DNA of 64,000 bases from Symsagittifera roscoffensis (lineage: Eukaryota > Xenacoelomorpha > Acoela > Convolutidae). Both the position numbers and the translations under genes were made by a program. The stretch spans positions 14,931,789 through 14,995,788 of the forward strand of contig NC_087062.1 of the NCBI RefSeq assembly GCF_963678635.1. The letters run 5' to 3'. Of the stretch, positions 18,132-27,169 are shown one piece after another. Numbering within the stretch: the stretch's first letter is position 1; the number at the start of each line of letters is the position of its first letter. The notes under the pieces were generated by a model, which was given only the letters and a program-made list of their open reading frames with translations, ran no database searches and had not been told where the DNA came from.

Positions 18132-18294
18132 TGCAGCTGGATCTGTGAATTCTACTACTTATAAGGGACCTGGTTATTGTTATGTTTTACCTAGATTTCC
18201 AAGTTCTTGTTTTCTTGGTCACGTGACTGGATTAATCTTTTGTTTATATGTTAAAATTTTTGCTTCATCAGTATATGCATTGTTCGATTGTTAG
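18025..18294 (+). CDS. Small conserved Polinton protein, copy B
   Basis: The protein is the same as at 13438-13707. In this copy the upstream sequence is the truncated core-protein gene instead of the PC4-like ORF, so its promoter context differs. ATG at 18025. Confidence 0.5.
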   Translation: MDQKFPFGGLIGYGNSCMDYFFANSKIFRLHAILHDAAGSVNSTTYKGPGYCYVLPRFPSSCFLGHVTGLIFCLYVKIFASSVYALFDC

Positions 18295-18333
18295 TTATTC
18301 TAACAAAAATTTTCAGCGAAAACAGTTACCATC

Positions 18334-18805
18334 ATGAGTCTAGTTGTTTTGGATATTGAGTGTATTGAAAACAAAATAGTTAATGAGTTAGGAGTTTATC
18401 AAAATGGACAAACTGTGGGATATTCCTTTCTTCCTCCCAAAAAATTCAAAGCTACATCTCAGTCTGCTTGGTGTACGAAGCATCTTCATGGAATCAATTG
18501 GAACAGTGGTCATGGAAAATATACTGAGCTTGAAAAAATATTGAAAAAACTAAAAGCTCCAGAAACTGAGTTTTTTTGCAAAAGGTTATGAAAATTGTAA
18601 AATTCTGTCTGAAATTTTGGAAACAAAGTTTACAAACTTGGATGACTACGCATGTCCAAAAGTTCAGAATTTGATTTTCAAAGATGAAGAATATGATTGG
18701 AGGTGTAGCAACTACCCCTTTCGTCATGCAAATACTCTTCACTGTGCAGAAAGAAAAGCATTTGCATACGGAACATGGACTCGATGTTTTTTTAATAAAT
18801 TGTAA
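18334..18805 (+). pseudogene. DEDD exonuclease-like protein, copy B, frameshifted
   Basis: Identical to 13747-14217 except for an extra T in the run near 18573, which ends the first frame at 18591. The rest stays readable from 18617 to 18805 in the shifted frame. Copy A is intact, so either this copy decayed after duplication or the run length is miscalled. Confidence 0.7.
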
Positions 18806-18885
18806 ATTACCTTAATAATTTTGTATTATTGTGTTTTTGAAACTTAAATGTTAGTCATTATCAATTTTTTCATTCCAGAGTTGAG

Positions 18886-19149
18886 ATGGGTGATGAATGT
18901 GACAAGCAATTAAATTTAGGAAATTTTGTTTTTGATGAGGAGAATCATGAACGAAAATCTTGGAAGTTTTTTGGACGTACGTGTAATAGATCTCTTTTAG
19001 TGTTTATGTGCCAATTTTTTGTCATAGTTTTAATACTAGCATGTGCAATCGTTCGAATAATGATATCCACTACATGTGAAGAAACAACTGTTTGGGTAGC
19101 AATTTTATCAAGTACAGTCGGTTATATTTTACCTTCTCCAAAGCTATGA
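18886..19149 (+). CDS. Small membrane protein, copy B
   Basis: The protein is as at 14298-14561, with Val instead of Gly after CEETT. The transmembrane segment and the ATGA overlap with the ATPase start are kept. Confidence 0.62.
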   Translation: MGDECDKQLNLGNFVFDEENHERKSWKFFGRTCNRSLLVFMCQFFVIVLILACAIVRIMISTTCEETTVWVAILSSTVGYILPSPKL

Positions 19150-20011
19150 ATAAAATAATTTCTACCAAAGAACTAGTTTTTATTTCGCTAGTTGGACCGA
19201 GTGGATCTGGAAAATCACATCTTATTTTGAGTGGTTAAAAATTGGTACATTTCAACCAAAGTTTGACAAAACTTTTTATTTTTATCAACATTATCAACCT
19301 CTTTATGGACAAATGCTAAAAAAAAACCTTAAGTTTATCCAAGGAGTTGACTTTGAACTGATTGAAAACCTTCCCAATAATGGAACAAAATACCTGTTAA
19401 GATTTGATGATTCTTGTGAAGAAATTTCAAATTCTAAGCAGTTTGTAAAAGTTGCTACTGCTGGAAGACACAGGGCACTGAATACAATATATATTAAGCA
19501 TAACTTGTTTCATCAAAGCAAATTGGGAAGAGATGTTGAGTTACAAAATACACATATAGTCCTTTTCAAGTCACCGAGAGATGTTTTACAAATCAAAACA
19601 TTAAGTCAACAACTAGGTCTAGGATCACAATTGAAAGAGTGGTATCAAGATGCAACATCTACTCCTTATGGTCATTTACTCATTCATTTAACTCCAAAAA
19701 CAGTTGATTCGCTAAGATATTGCACAAACAGTGGTTCAGTTCCATCAAAATTTTATCTACCAGCAGGAACAGAAACTAAGTTTCTGGACGATGAGCATAC
19801 AATACGTCTCTATACTCCCAATATTCCAAACATTTTCCCAAAAACTTCAAAAACAATTCATCCTCCATTGTCCAAAAAGTTTCATTCAATTCCTCAGCGA
19901 ATGTCTAGTAAACTTACTACGAGGCGAGCTAAAGGATCTTCGAAAAGTAGACGTAGTAAAATATCGACGAGAAATATCAGAACTCACACGAAGAAGAACT
20001 TCACTGCATAA
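19146..20011 (+). pseudogene. FtsK/HerA-like packaging ATPase, copy B, frame-broken near Walker A
   Basis: ATG 19146 and Walker A (GPSGSGKS) are present, but one T fewer at ~19227 than copy A closes the frame a few codons later. The remaining ATPase frame is then open from 19313 to 20011 without the two breaks seen in copy A. Walker B-like YLLRFDDSCEE and the QNTHIVLF segment are intact. The two copies are broken at different sites, which points either to independent decay or to run-length errors. Confidence 0.8.
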
Positions 20012-20093
20012 AAGGAGAACTATTTTGAGCTCACCAAAAGGCTTACAATTAATATCTGTTATCACTCCTTTTGTCATTAAACGATTGACGTAG
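19791..20093 (+). CDS. Conserved small basic Polinton protein, copy B
   Basis: Same as 15202-15504 with two conservative changes. It overlaps the ATPase 3' part in another frame; the stop is immediately before ATG 20095. Confidence 0.55.
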   Translation: MSIQYVSILPIFQTFSQKLQKQFILHCPKSFIQFLSECLVNLLRGELKDLRKVDVVKYRREISELTRRRTSLHKRRTILSSPKGLQLISVITPFVIKRLT

Positions 20094-20094
20094 T

Positions 20095-20505
20095 ATGGAT
20101 CAGTTTGTTCTAATTCCTTACTCAATTTATCAATCACAAAGCACACTTCCAAAAAAACCAAAATTGGAACAAAAGCAAGAAAAAGAGGAGATTGTACCAA
20201 AAAATTTTGATTCGATTTACAGTGCTGTAAATGCAAAGTTGAAAACGAGTAACAATAAGCACCTTATTGATTTAATTTTGAACTCTCCTAGAATTAGACT
20301 AAGTCAGTCAGAAAATATCATATTAGATAATCGAGACACAAAAGAATCAATTGTGGACTTTGTGTGTGCACTAAAACGAAAAAATACCGACTTTCCCGAT
20401 ATTTATTTTACCATTTTGGAAGCAACTCAAATTCCACCTAAACTTGTTGCCAACAAGAATGCCAAAGCGAAAGACAGAGGAACTTGGATCCCTTTCAAAA
20501 TCTGA
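20095..20505 (+). CDS. Conserved Polinton protein of unknown function, copy B
   Basis: 136 aa, the same protein as copy A (15506-15916), with only silent change at the DNA level near 20355. It overlaps the integrase start at 20459. Confidence 0.58.
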   Translation: MDQFVLIPYSIYQSQSTLPKKPKLEQKQEKEEIVPKNFDSIYSAVNAKLKTSNNKHLIDLILNSPRIRLSQSENIILDNRDTKESIVDFVCALKRKNTDFPDIYFTILEATQIPPKLVANKNAKAKDRGTWIPFKI

Positions 20506-21402
20506 AAAGGTAAGTCTGAACAGAATGTATTCTAGGGGTAGAGCTGCGTACGGTTCTGTGCGAAACTTGAGTAAAGCAAGCGGATTGTCAAAAAAAAAAA
20601 GTAGAACAGTTTTTACAAACCAAGACATCGTATACAAAATTTGGTCCCCCAATCAGACGTTTTCGAAGGCTTCAAGCATTTTCAAAATATATAAATGAAA
20701 TTTGGTGTATGGATTTGGCATTTGTGGACAAACTAGCGAGTCAAAACAAGGGAGTCAAATATTTATTGGTTGCTGTTGATGTTTTTTTTGCGATTTGTCA
20801 GAGTTCAAACAATGAAAACTAAATATGCCAAAGACACTTTGCAAGCTTTCAAAAAAATGATTTCTCGAAAAAACACTCCTGAAAAGCTTTGGGTTGATAA
20901 AGGAACGGAATATGGAGGAATTTTCAAAAAAATTTTCAAGGAAAAAAGCATTGAAGTTTACTCAACCATGAGTGAAACAAAAGCTGCATTTGCAGAGAGA
21001 GCCATTCAATCATTAAAACACATTATTTACCGCTACATAGAAGATCATGGTGAAAAATTCATTAACAAGTTGCCGCAATTTGTGTCTACAATGAATTGTC
21101 GCATCAATAGATCTATTGGGAAATCACCTAGAGGTGTCAAGAACACTGATTTCCTCTCAATTTTTTGCAATAAACCTCTAACAAGGTATAAGAAACTAAA
21201 ATTCAAAGTTGGAGACATAGTGAGAATTTCAAAGAATGATATTCCGTTCCGAAAAGGATATAAACCACAATTTACAGATAAAATTTTTGAAATTTCGGCA
21301 GTCTCTACAAAAAAGCCTCCAACATACATCATCAAAGATCTCGACAAAGGGGAAATTCTTGGAAAATTTTATGAAAAAGAGCTTAGAAAATGTTCTGATT
21401 GA
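20459..21402 (+). pseudogene. Retroviral-type (DDE) integrase, copy B, frame-broken
   Basis: Domains are as in copy A. The A-run after SGLS is two bases longer than in copy A, and neither length keeps the upstream and downstream frames together. The T-run break (from ~20782) is the same in both copies. The C-terminal open part is 20770-21402, with Cys to Arg and Glu to Lys changes relative to copy A. Confidence 0.87.
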
Positions 21403-21444
21403 AGGTAAATCATTTTTAAACTAAATTTTTACCGATCAGTTGTC

Positions 21445-22263
21445 ATGGATTTTTTCACTATTGAGTTGATTTCCAACGCTTCTTTTAATTGTTATCCGAA
21501 TAATAGTCTTAGTTCTTTTACAAATTTTCTACCTGAACAAATACATTTGAAAGGAGAATGGGAGGTTGCTATTTCAGAAATATCATACCCTTCTTTGTAC
21601 CAAAATGTTACAGAGGGAAAGTTTACATTCTTAGATGGAAGAGAAAGTTCTGAGGAGAAAAGAAAGATTGTACTGATGAACATTGAACCAGGATTGTACC
21701 CAAGTATTGTTGATATAGTTGTAGCCATGAACAACAAAACTCGAGAACGTCTAGGAGCTCAAGTTTTTGAATATAACGGAATCTATGTATCAGTAGATAA
21801 AATTACACAAAAAGTTGCTGTTCATTTACCTGAGAGTCAATCAGTGTTTATAATTCAGAGTGCTGATTTGAGCCACATTTTTGGTTGTGATTTAGAACAA
21901 AATCAAACAGGGGTTTTAATGGAAGGAAAAGGTCCACATTATCCTCAGTATTCTTACGACATTATAAGAATACATTCCCTAATGATATACAGTGATATTA
22001 TAGAATATAACATAGTTGGTGATACAAAAACTCCCTTATTGCGTTGTATTCCATTTATCTCCAAAGTGAAGAGTGGAGATATAATTTCTACAGGACAGTA
22101 CATGAATTATCAATCCTTTACAAATTTACAGTTTAAAAAGCTGTTGAAAAATTCTTTCCAGAGTATCAAGATAGAACTAAGAGATAGTACAGGCGAAAAA
22201 ATTCCTTTTGTTGTTCTCTTGTTGTTCTCGAGTTGTTCTCTTGTTCCGCAAGATTTCGAATAA
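21445..22263 (+). CDS. Polinton penton (minor capsid) protein, copy B
   Basis: 272 aa, same as copy A except Ser to Gly and Ile to Leu near residue 145-160. The same TTGTTCTC-type repeat forms the C-terminus. The upstream and downstream gene order (integrase, penton, core protein) is complete in this copy. Confidence 0.85.
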   Translation: MDFFTIELISNASFNCYPNNSLSSFTNFLPEQIHLKGEWEVAISEISYPSLYQNVTEGKFTFLDGRESSEEKRKIVLMNIEPGLYPSIVDIVVAMNNKTRERLGAQVFEYNGIYVSVDKITQKVAVHLPESQSVFIIQSADLSHIFGCDLEQNQTGVLMEGKGPHYPQYSYDIIRIHSLMIYSDIIEYNIVGDTKTPLLRCIPFISKVKSGDIISTGQYMNYQSFTNLQFKKLLKNSFQSIKIELRDSTGEKIPFVVLLLFSSCSLVPQDFE

Positions 22264-22290
22264 TCATTTTTGATTTAAACTTCATACGAA

Positions 22291-22665
22291 ATGGTTGCTC
22301 AAAAATCAGCTGATTTCCCTATTTTTCGAGGACATGCAAGACAGCGTGGAAGAGGTTTTGGAGCTCTTGCGCAAACTCTTGGGAGAACTGCAATCCCCTT
22401 TATTAAAAAATATATAGTCCCAGCTGCAAAAAGAATTGGGGCAGATTTGTTTGAAATCGCTGCTCCAGAGATTGGGGAAGTTGTTAGTGGACGTAAAAAA
22501 CCCAAAACATTTGCAAAAGATGTGGGAACAAAAACAGTTCGGAAACAATTGGGAGGTGGAAAAAAGAAATCTAAGCGTAAAACAGCTAGAACCAGATCCA
22601 TTTTTCGAAAAAGCAGATCGAAAAACAGTCGCTCTCGCAAAGACATTTTTGACAATATAAAATGA
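22291..22665 (+). CDS. Basic core/pVI-like protein, complete copy (124 aa)
   Basis: ATG at 22291. It has the RQRGRGFGALAQTLG segment, a helix, then a Lys/Arg/Ser-rich tail (KKKSKRKTARTRSIFRKSRS). This is a small basic protein beside the capsid genes, likely a DNA-condensing or membrane-active virion component like adenovirus pVI/pX. The stop overlaps the MCP start (ATGA). The truncated relative is at 17700. Confidence 0.78.
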   Translation: MVAQKSADFPIFRGHARQRGRGFGALAQTLGRTAIPFIKKYIVPAAKRIGADLFEIAAPEIGEVVSGRKKPKTFAKDVGTKTVRKQLGGGKKKSKRKTARTRSIFRKSRSKNSRSRKDIFDNIK

Positions 22666-23979
22666 GTGTAAACCAAAGCCTTTTTCGGTACGGGGCTTTT
22701 ACAAATTCTTCATTGGAGATTTTTGATAAAGTCCCAGTTTTGGAAACAATTATGTCATCTTACACACAAGAAGTATTCCCCAGTACTTCTCTGATGAAAG
22801 CAGTATTGAGTTTGAATTTGAAACGGATCGTTACCTCTACTTGGATATGCGTGATACCCATCTTAGCTTAAAGCTTCAACTATTTAAAGGAAGATTGTTT
22901 GATGCTTTCAAAAAAGAAAAAGCAGAACATAAAGCAAAATCGGAGGAAGATTCAGATGAGGAACCAAAAACTTACTTAACTTATGTTAACAATCTACTAC
23001 ATTCTCTATCTGTGAAGTTTATTTTAACAATACAATGGTTTACAATGCCAATGGATTATATCCTCATAAGGCACAGATATCGAACGAATTCAACTCGTCA
23101 GCAGTGAGTAATAAAGGAATTCTTGCTTGTCATGGATACAGTTTTGAAGAAAATCCTGATGCATTTGATATGTATTCATTCACTGATGGAGCAAATTCCT
23201 TGGGAACAGGGATAACTTTTTCACTCTATGGGAGGCTCGCCATTGATTTGTTTACTTGCGAAAAACTGTTGCTACCAAACACCAAAGTTCGAATTAAACT
23301 TATTCGATTTCGAGCTAGACCTAATTTTTACATGTTATCTGACAATCCAAATGTCAGTCTGAAAATAGTTGATTGTTCGTTGTTTACTAGAAGAATTTTA
23401 GTTGCTGAACCTAATCATCATTACTTGCAATGGAATCTGGAAAAAGAACCTGCTCAATATAATTACATGGAAACTATAGCAAGAACCTTTATCACTCCAT
23501 CTCGTCAAAACCAGTTTATTCAGGAAAATGTTTTCAATAATGCCCCAATCAGAAGGATAGCTGTTGCAATGAATACAAATTCGGCTGTTGCAGGATCTTT
23601 TCATGAAAATCCTTTCAATTATCAACAATTTCATTTGAGAGGGCTTAGAATTATTCGAGGTGGAAGAGCAATTATTTCATTAGATACAACTTCTCTTTGT
23701 CGACCCTATGTTACATCAATGAAAGCAATGCAGTTTAACGAAGATTTTCCAGCTCTTCCTATGGAGGATTTTCAAAATCACTATATTCTAGTTTTCGACT
23801 TGACTTCACTACAGGATGCCGCTGAACACTTGCATTATCCAAAACTTAGTGGAGAAAGCTTGAGATTAGAAATGTTTTTTCAGTTTCCCTTGGAGCAAGT
23901 AACGGAAGTGATAGTCTTGGTAGAAAGACTACCAAATGTTCAAATTGACAAATTCGGAACAGTCGCTAAAAATGTTTAG
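22662..23979 (+). pseudogene. Polinton major capsid protein (double jelly roll), broken by two frame shifts
   Basis: ATG 22662 opens MSVNQSLFRYGAFTNSSLEI. After about 22790 the coding frame moves; LDMRDTHLSLKL and an acidic Lys/Glu insert follow. After about 23010 it moves again, and the long part 23035-23979 reads with YNANGLYPHKAQISNEF, RARPNFYMLSDNPN and FHLRGLRIIRGGRAI. The DMRDTHL segment and NxxGLYPHKAxI are hallmarks of Polinton MCPs. The two shifts lie in short TC/CT repeats rather than homopolymers. The product forms the capsid hexons. Confidence 0.88.
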
Positions 23980-24330
23980 TTTTTTTGAGTTTTCAGGTTC
24001 CTATAAAAATATTGTAGCTTTTTTGGGATTTTTCATTGTGATTGTCTCTGCACTACATATTTTGTTTTTCTTCGGACCTAAATCTCCAGAAAAAGCAGCT
24101 AATGAATGCTGTTTAATTGAAAACCCAAGACATTTCTTCAACCTAGACTGTAAATCAGTGTTCAACAAATTTTGTCCAGTTCACAAGTTTTGTGTATGGG
24201 ACTTTGTTGATTCAGTACCTAAATGCGAGTAAGTCAATAACTTTAGTATTTTCCATCCTAAATTACAATATCAAACTTTCTATTTCTTTGTTTTAGATGT
24301 AAATCAGCTAATATTTGCGAAAATGGATAA
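23972..24330 (+). CDS. Cys-rich single-pass membrane protein with a likely 68-bp intron
   Basis: ATG 23972 overlaps the MCP stop by 8 bp. Exon 1 (to 24228) has a transmembrane segment (YKNIVAFLGFFIVIVSALHILFFF) and an outer part with paired cysteines (NECCLIEN, LDCKS, KFCPVHKFC). The unspliced frame stops at 24232. The exon is followed by GTAAGT, and TTTGTTTTAG ends at 24296. Splicing adds two Cys (CKSANICEN) and a TAA that overlaps the protease ATG (24323). Intron usage is inferred from the consensus sites and the added Cys pattern. Confidence 0.6.
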
Positions 24331-24727
24331 ATTTTCACTTCTGCAAATTATTGAAAGAATTCCTGAACTCACGTTCAAGTACATGGGATCTTACCCCTCT
24401 GATAAAGTACCTCAACTAACTAAATACTCTTTTGCAATTGTTAACTCAGTTCCAAGCAATGATAGAGGGGAGCACTGGATCATGATGGCTCGATGGCAAA
24501 ATAGTATGGATAAAACTTACTATTTTGCTGATTCTTTGGGTCGGAAAAGAACAACTTATTCCTTTCTAACAAAAAAGTATCGGCAAATGGTTCCTCGAAA
24601 GCTACAAAAAACTTAAAATGTAAAATGTTGCGGTAAATTTGTTATACAATGCAGAGATTTATATACTTTTTTTGTAATTTATTTTTTTTTCTCTCAAAAG
24701 TTTGATTCTTTTTCGAAGTCTCTGTAG
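24323..24727 (+). pseudogene. Adenain-like cysteine protease, running into the TIR
   Basis: It matures virion proteins in this element class. ATG 24323. The triad His is in GEHWIMM (residue 51), the acidic residue in YFADSLG (70) and the oxyanion Gln in KLQK (95). An in-frame TAA at 24614-24616 sits exactly at the inner TIR border. Beyond it the same frame stays open to TAG 24725-24727 and contains KCCGKFVI, which would supply the catalytic Cys at the right distance from the Gln. The Cys-bearing tail is therefore encoded by the TIR, and the left TIR carries a mirror copy. As written the enzyme is cut before its Cys. Confidence 0.72.
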
Positions 24728-25230
24728 GTTTCAGCATTGTTTTAATTAGATAGAAAGTAAAACTATCGTCTCAATTAGATAGAAAGTAAGATTATCTAAT
24801 AAATTAGGTCAAATAATAGCTAACCTTATCGTGTTTTGAAGTTTTTTTGAAAATTTTTTCGTAAAAATTCCAAGCTTTTACCCAAAAATTCTTACCGTTG
24901 ACTTACCATGTATCAAAAAACTAATTAAAAACCCTTCATTACACAACATACACGTAATTAACCTTTGATATTTACAAATTAGTTAACACGCGCCAACATT
25001 TTTGCGAAAAAACTAGACATCTCCACACAAAAATCAAAAAAATTACGTTTTCCTTACCATTACACAAACCATAAAACCTTACCATCGGTATTACCTATCT
25101 TAATACATTGTAGACTCTATACCCAATCTTAATACATAGCATGGCGGACCGGAAATCTATAACGTATCTTAATACATGGGGTCCGCCATGCACCCCCCCC
25201 CCCCCCACTTAACCTCCAACATCTACTACT
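24614..25230. repeat. Right terminal inverted repeat of the Polinton
   Basis: Mirrors 3462-4057. It has a local duplication of an ATTAGATAGAAAGTAA-type segment (~24745-24795) not seen at the left, and a C14 run (25193-25206). Its tip ...CTACTACT is followed by the CCTGCT target duplication. Confidence 0.92.
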
Positions 25231-25525
25231 CCTGCTACACAAATGGATTTTAAAAAAACTAAGCTTTCTGACAAAAATAATTCAGGAAGCCTTTAAAAAA
25301 CATTAATTTAAGAAAAACGTAAGACAGCAGCTACTTTTTGGTATTACTGGTAAAAACCATTTAAACGATGAAGATCGCGACCCTTTTGCACTACCTCTAA
25401 AAATGCGAGGATTAGACATCCTCAGTAACACGGACTTTTCCAGATTTGATGAGTGGTCACGAGCCATTTGTGATCCGTTAGAAAACAGTGATTCAGATAT
25501 AATCAAAATAGAACATTTAAACTGA
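25231..25525 (+). pseudogene. Retrotransposon RT ORF fragment, right of the Polinton
   Basis: Starts with the second CCTGCT. Across the target site the frame continues the left fragment with SCYTNGF. After frame changes, 25321-25525 reads LLFGITGKNHL...DPFALPLKMRGLDIL, the FALPxRxGGLG-like segment typical of this reverse-transcriptase family, and stops at 25523-25525. The piece is then interrupted by an insertion at ~25531. Confidence 0.6.
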
Positions 25526-25530
25526 GAGAC

Positions 25531-25990
25531 AAAAAATCCAAAAACGGTCTCTGAAGTGAATATGCAACGACAGCAGTAGCTCTTACGAAGCCTAATTGTT
25601 GCGATAAACTTATTGAATAGTTTAATGATATGATACGCTCATAATGGTACGCTCGTAAGAAGAAGGCCCGGTACGGAATTTTAGAGACAAGCTCAATACT
25701 CCCCCTATTCCCGGATATCCCCACCGGAAACCCCATCCGTGAAAAACCAGATTGTATTCGCTTTCATTTTTTTTTATTTGTTGCTAAAATCCATTTCTTC
25801 AACCCATTTTACAATCTCTTCTTTCTCTTGTTTTGCCTCTTTTGTACCCTGTTTATTAAATGTCCGTGACGAAGTACAGGCCGAAGTGGCTACCCAAGTG
25901 GAGCAGAAAACTGTTAATAGGAACCTCCAGGACCAAGTACTGCAGCCTCAAAATGTCAAAGCCACGGTTCACTCGTACAGAGGTGCAAAA
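25531..25990 (+). repeat. Dispersed repeat R1, copy 2
   Basis: Same as 1951-2414 with ~96% visual identity, ending at GGTGCAAAA where copy 1 continues into esterase-like coding sequence. It is joined directly to a duplicate of kinase-gene sequence. Confidence 0.85.
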
Positions 25991-26000
25991 AGCCATTCAC

Positions 26001-26347
26001 ATCTAGAAGATGGTATGTAATCATCCTATAGAACTGGTAGCGTATGCTTTGCAGTGTTAGTGAATCGGAACGCAGTGATGACAATATTTTAGATCTTGTA
26101 GATACTAAATGATGCCAAGTTTTTGCTTTGTTAGACTGCTTTATTAAAATCCGACTATTTTTTTCCTTAGTCAGCTCGACTGGCGGTTGATGTTCAGTGT
26201 TTTGATTGAAATTATTGAGTTTAGGAGTCGCAAGTTTCTGGACTTCACGGAGAAGTGTTTAATTAAGAACTACAGAGAGCGGCCTAACGCGGAGCAGATG
26301 CTGACCCACTCCTTCTCCAACTCGACTATTCCTGACAAGATAGTGAA
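26001..26347 (+). pseudogene. Duplicate of the kinase exon 7 end, intron and exon 8 start
   Basis: Matches 31223-31574 with few differences. It includes the last bases and splice donor of exon 7, the whole intron and the first ~125 bp of exon 8 (RKFLDFTEKCLIKNY...PDKIVK). At 26348 it passes in an open frame into retrotransposon sequence. It lies ~3.5 kb upstream of the gene in the same orientation. No intron was lost, so this is a DNA-level copy and not a processed one. Confidence 0.9.
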
Positions 26348-26935
26348 AAGGCGGATACACTGTCCCAAAGGTGGATACACTCGCCTAAGACATAATGAGA
26401 ATCGCGATACCTGTGCGACACTCGTGGACGAAGTATGCCATGATGTTGAAATAGAGCCGAAACTTCAATCATTGGAAGGCGAAAGATTTCACAACAAAAC
26501 AACCACTACTGAAGATGACGCTCGACTTGACATCAAGGAAAAGGGACTCTGGGAAGGCCGATTTAGCCGAACTTTTTCCGATGTAAAATTTTCAACCCTC
26601 ATGCTAAATCCTGCCCTAAAACTTTATCTGACGCCTACAAAAATCAGGAGAGTGTCAAAACAATAAAATACCAACAAAGAATTCTGGATGTGGAACACAG
26701 CAGCTTTGTTCCACTATTTTGTGCGTGTACCGGAGGAGAAGCACCAGGCTCTACAAAAACAGTCCAGTAACTAGCAGAGAAACTGAGCGAAAAACGGAGC
26801 GAATCATACTCGGACACAATAAACTTTAAAAGAACAAAAATAAGTTTTGCACTTCTGAGGAGTGCAATCCTCTGCCTTAGGGGTGCAAAAATCTTAAAAA
26901 TACATCCAACATAGACATGTCTATCTGTGCTATAG
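26348..26935 (+). pseudogene. C-terminal remnant of the retrotransposon polyprotein (HCPKGG family)
   Basis: The frame from 26348 reads RRIHCPKGGYTRLRHNENRD, then LVDEVCHDVEIEP, DDARLDIKEKGLWEG and a FSRTFSDVKFS strand. After a stop and frame changes come VEHSSFVPLFCACTGG (~26694) and SFALLRSAILCLRGAK (~26849). This ordered set is a C-terminal domain I know from reverse-transcriptase proteins abundant in cnidarian, fish and other animal genomes. It is most likely the same element as at 3296 and 25231. It is decayed. Confidence 0.7.
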
Positions 26936-27107
26936 TCGAGGAGGATAGAGTTTAATTGGCAATTCTCTTGATGCCTTAAAATCGACTTGATTTATTCATA
27001 AAATTTTGCCGATGTATTTATATAGCGTTGGTACGGCCCTATCCAACCTGTGCACGTACCGTCGCATGACGGAAGGGCACATTTTAATTGACGTTTTTTC
27101 AATAAAA

Positions 27108-27166
27108 ACATCCAAAAACGGTCTTTGAAGGGAATATGCAACGACGGCAGTAGCTCTTACAAAGCC
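27108..27166 (+). repeat. Short third fragment of repeat R1
   Basis: CATCCAAAAACGGTCTTTGA and the following ~40 bp match the 5' end of R1 with a few changes, then diverge. Confidence 0.7.
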
Positions 27167-27169
27167 TCA

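Larger units (their letters stand above)
17981..22570 (+). repeat. Tandem duplication inside the Polinton, unit B (4590 bp)
   Basis: This is the direct repeat of 13393-17980. Observed one-base length differences from unit A include an extra T near 18573, one T fewer near 19227, an extra T near 19317, an extra G near 19422 and two extra A near 20591-20601. The first copy of the block keeps the original left flank and this copy keeps the original right flank (core protein to MCP). Confidence 0.95.
3462..25230. mobile_element. Polinton/Maverick (adintovirus-like) element, 21.77 kb
   Basis: The element is bounded by ~600-bp inverted repeats that begin 5'-AGTAGTAG and by a 6-bp target duplication. 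It carries the hallmark set: family B DNA polymerase on the minus strand, and on the plus strand a retroviral-type integrase, FtsK-like packaging ATPase, adenain-like protease, penton and major capsid proteins, plus small membrane and basic proteins. Polintons replicate by protein-primed DNA synthesis and encode virion proteins. 13393-22570 is a near-perfect tandem duplication. At least PolB, ATPase, integrase, MCP and protease contain frame breaks or stops as written, so this copy is either partly decayed or its consensus has residual indel errors. Confidence 0.96.

Noticed and set aside
26187-26666. Long plus-strand frame that fuses kinase exon 8 sequence with a retroelement domain
   Set aside because: Not a real fusion gene: the first part is intron plus exon duplicate without a start, the second a decayed retroelement.
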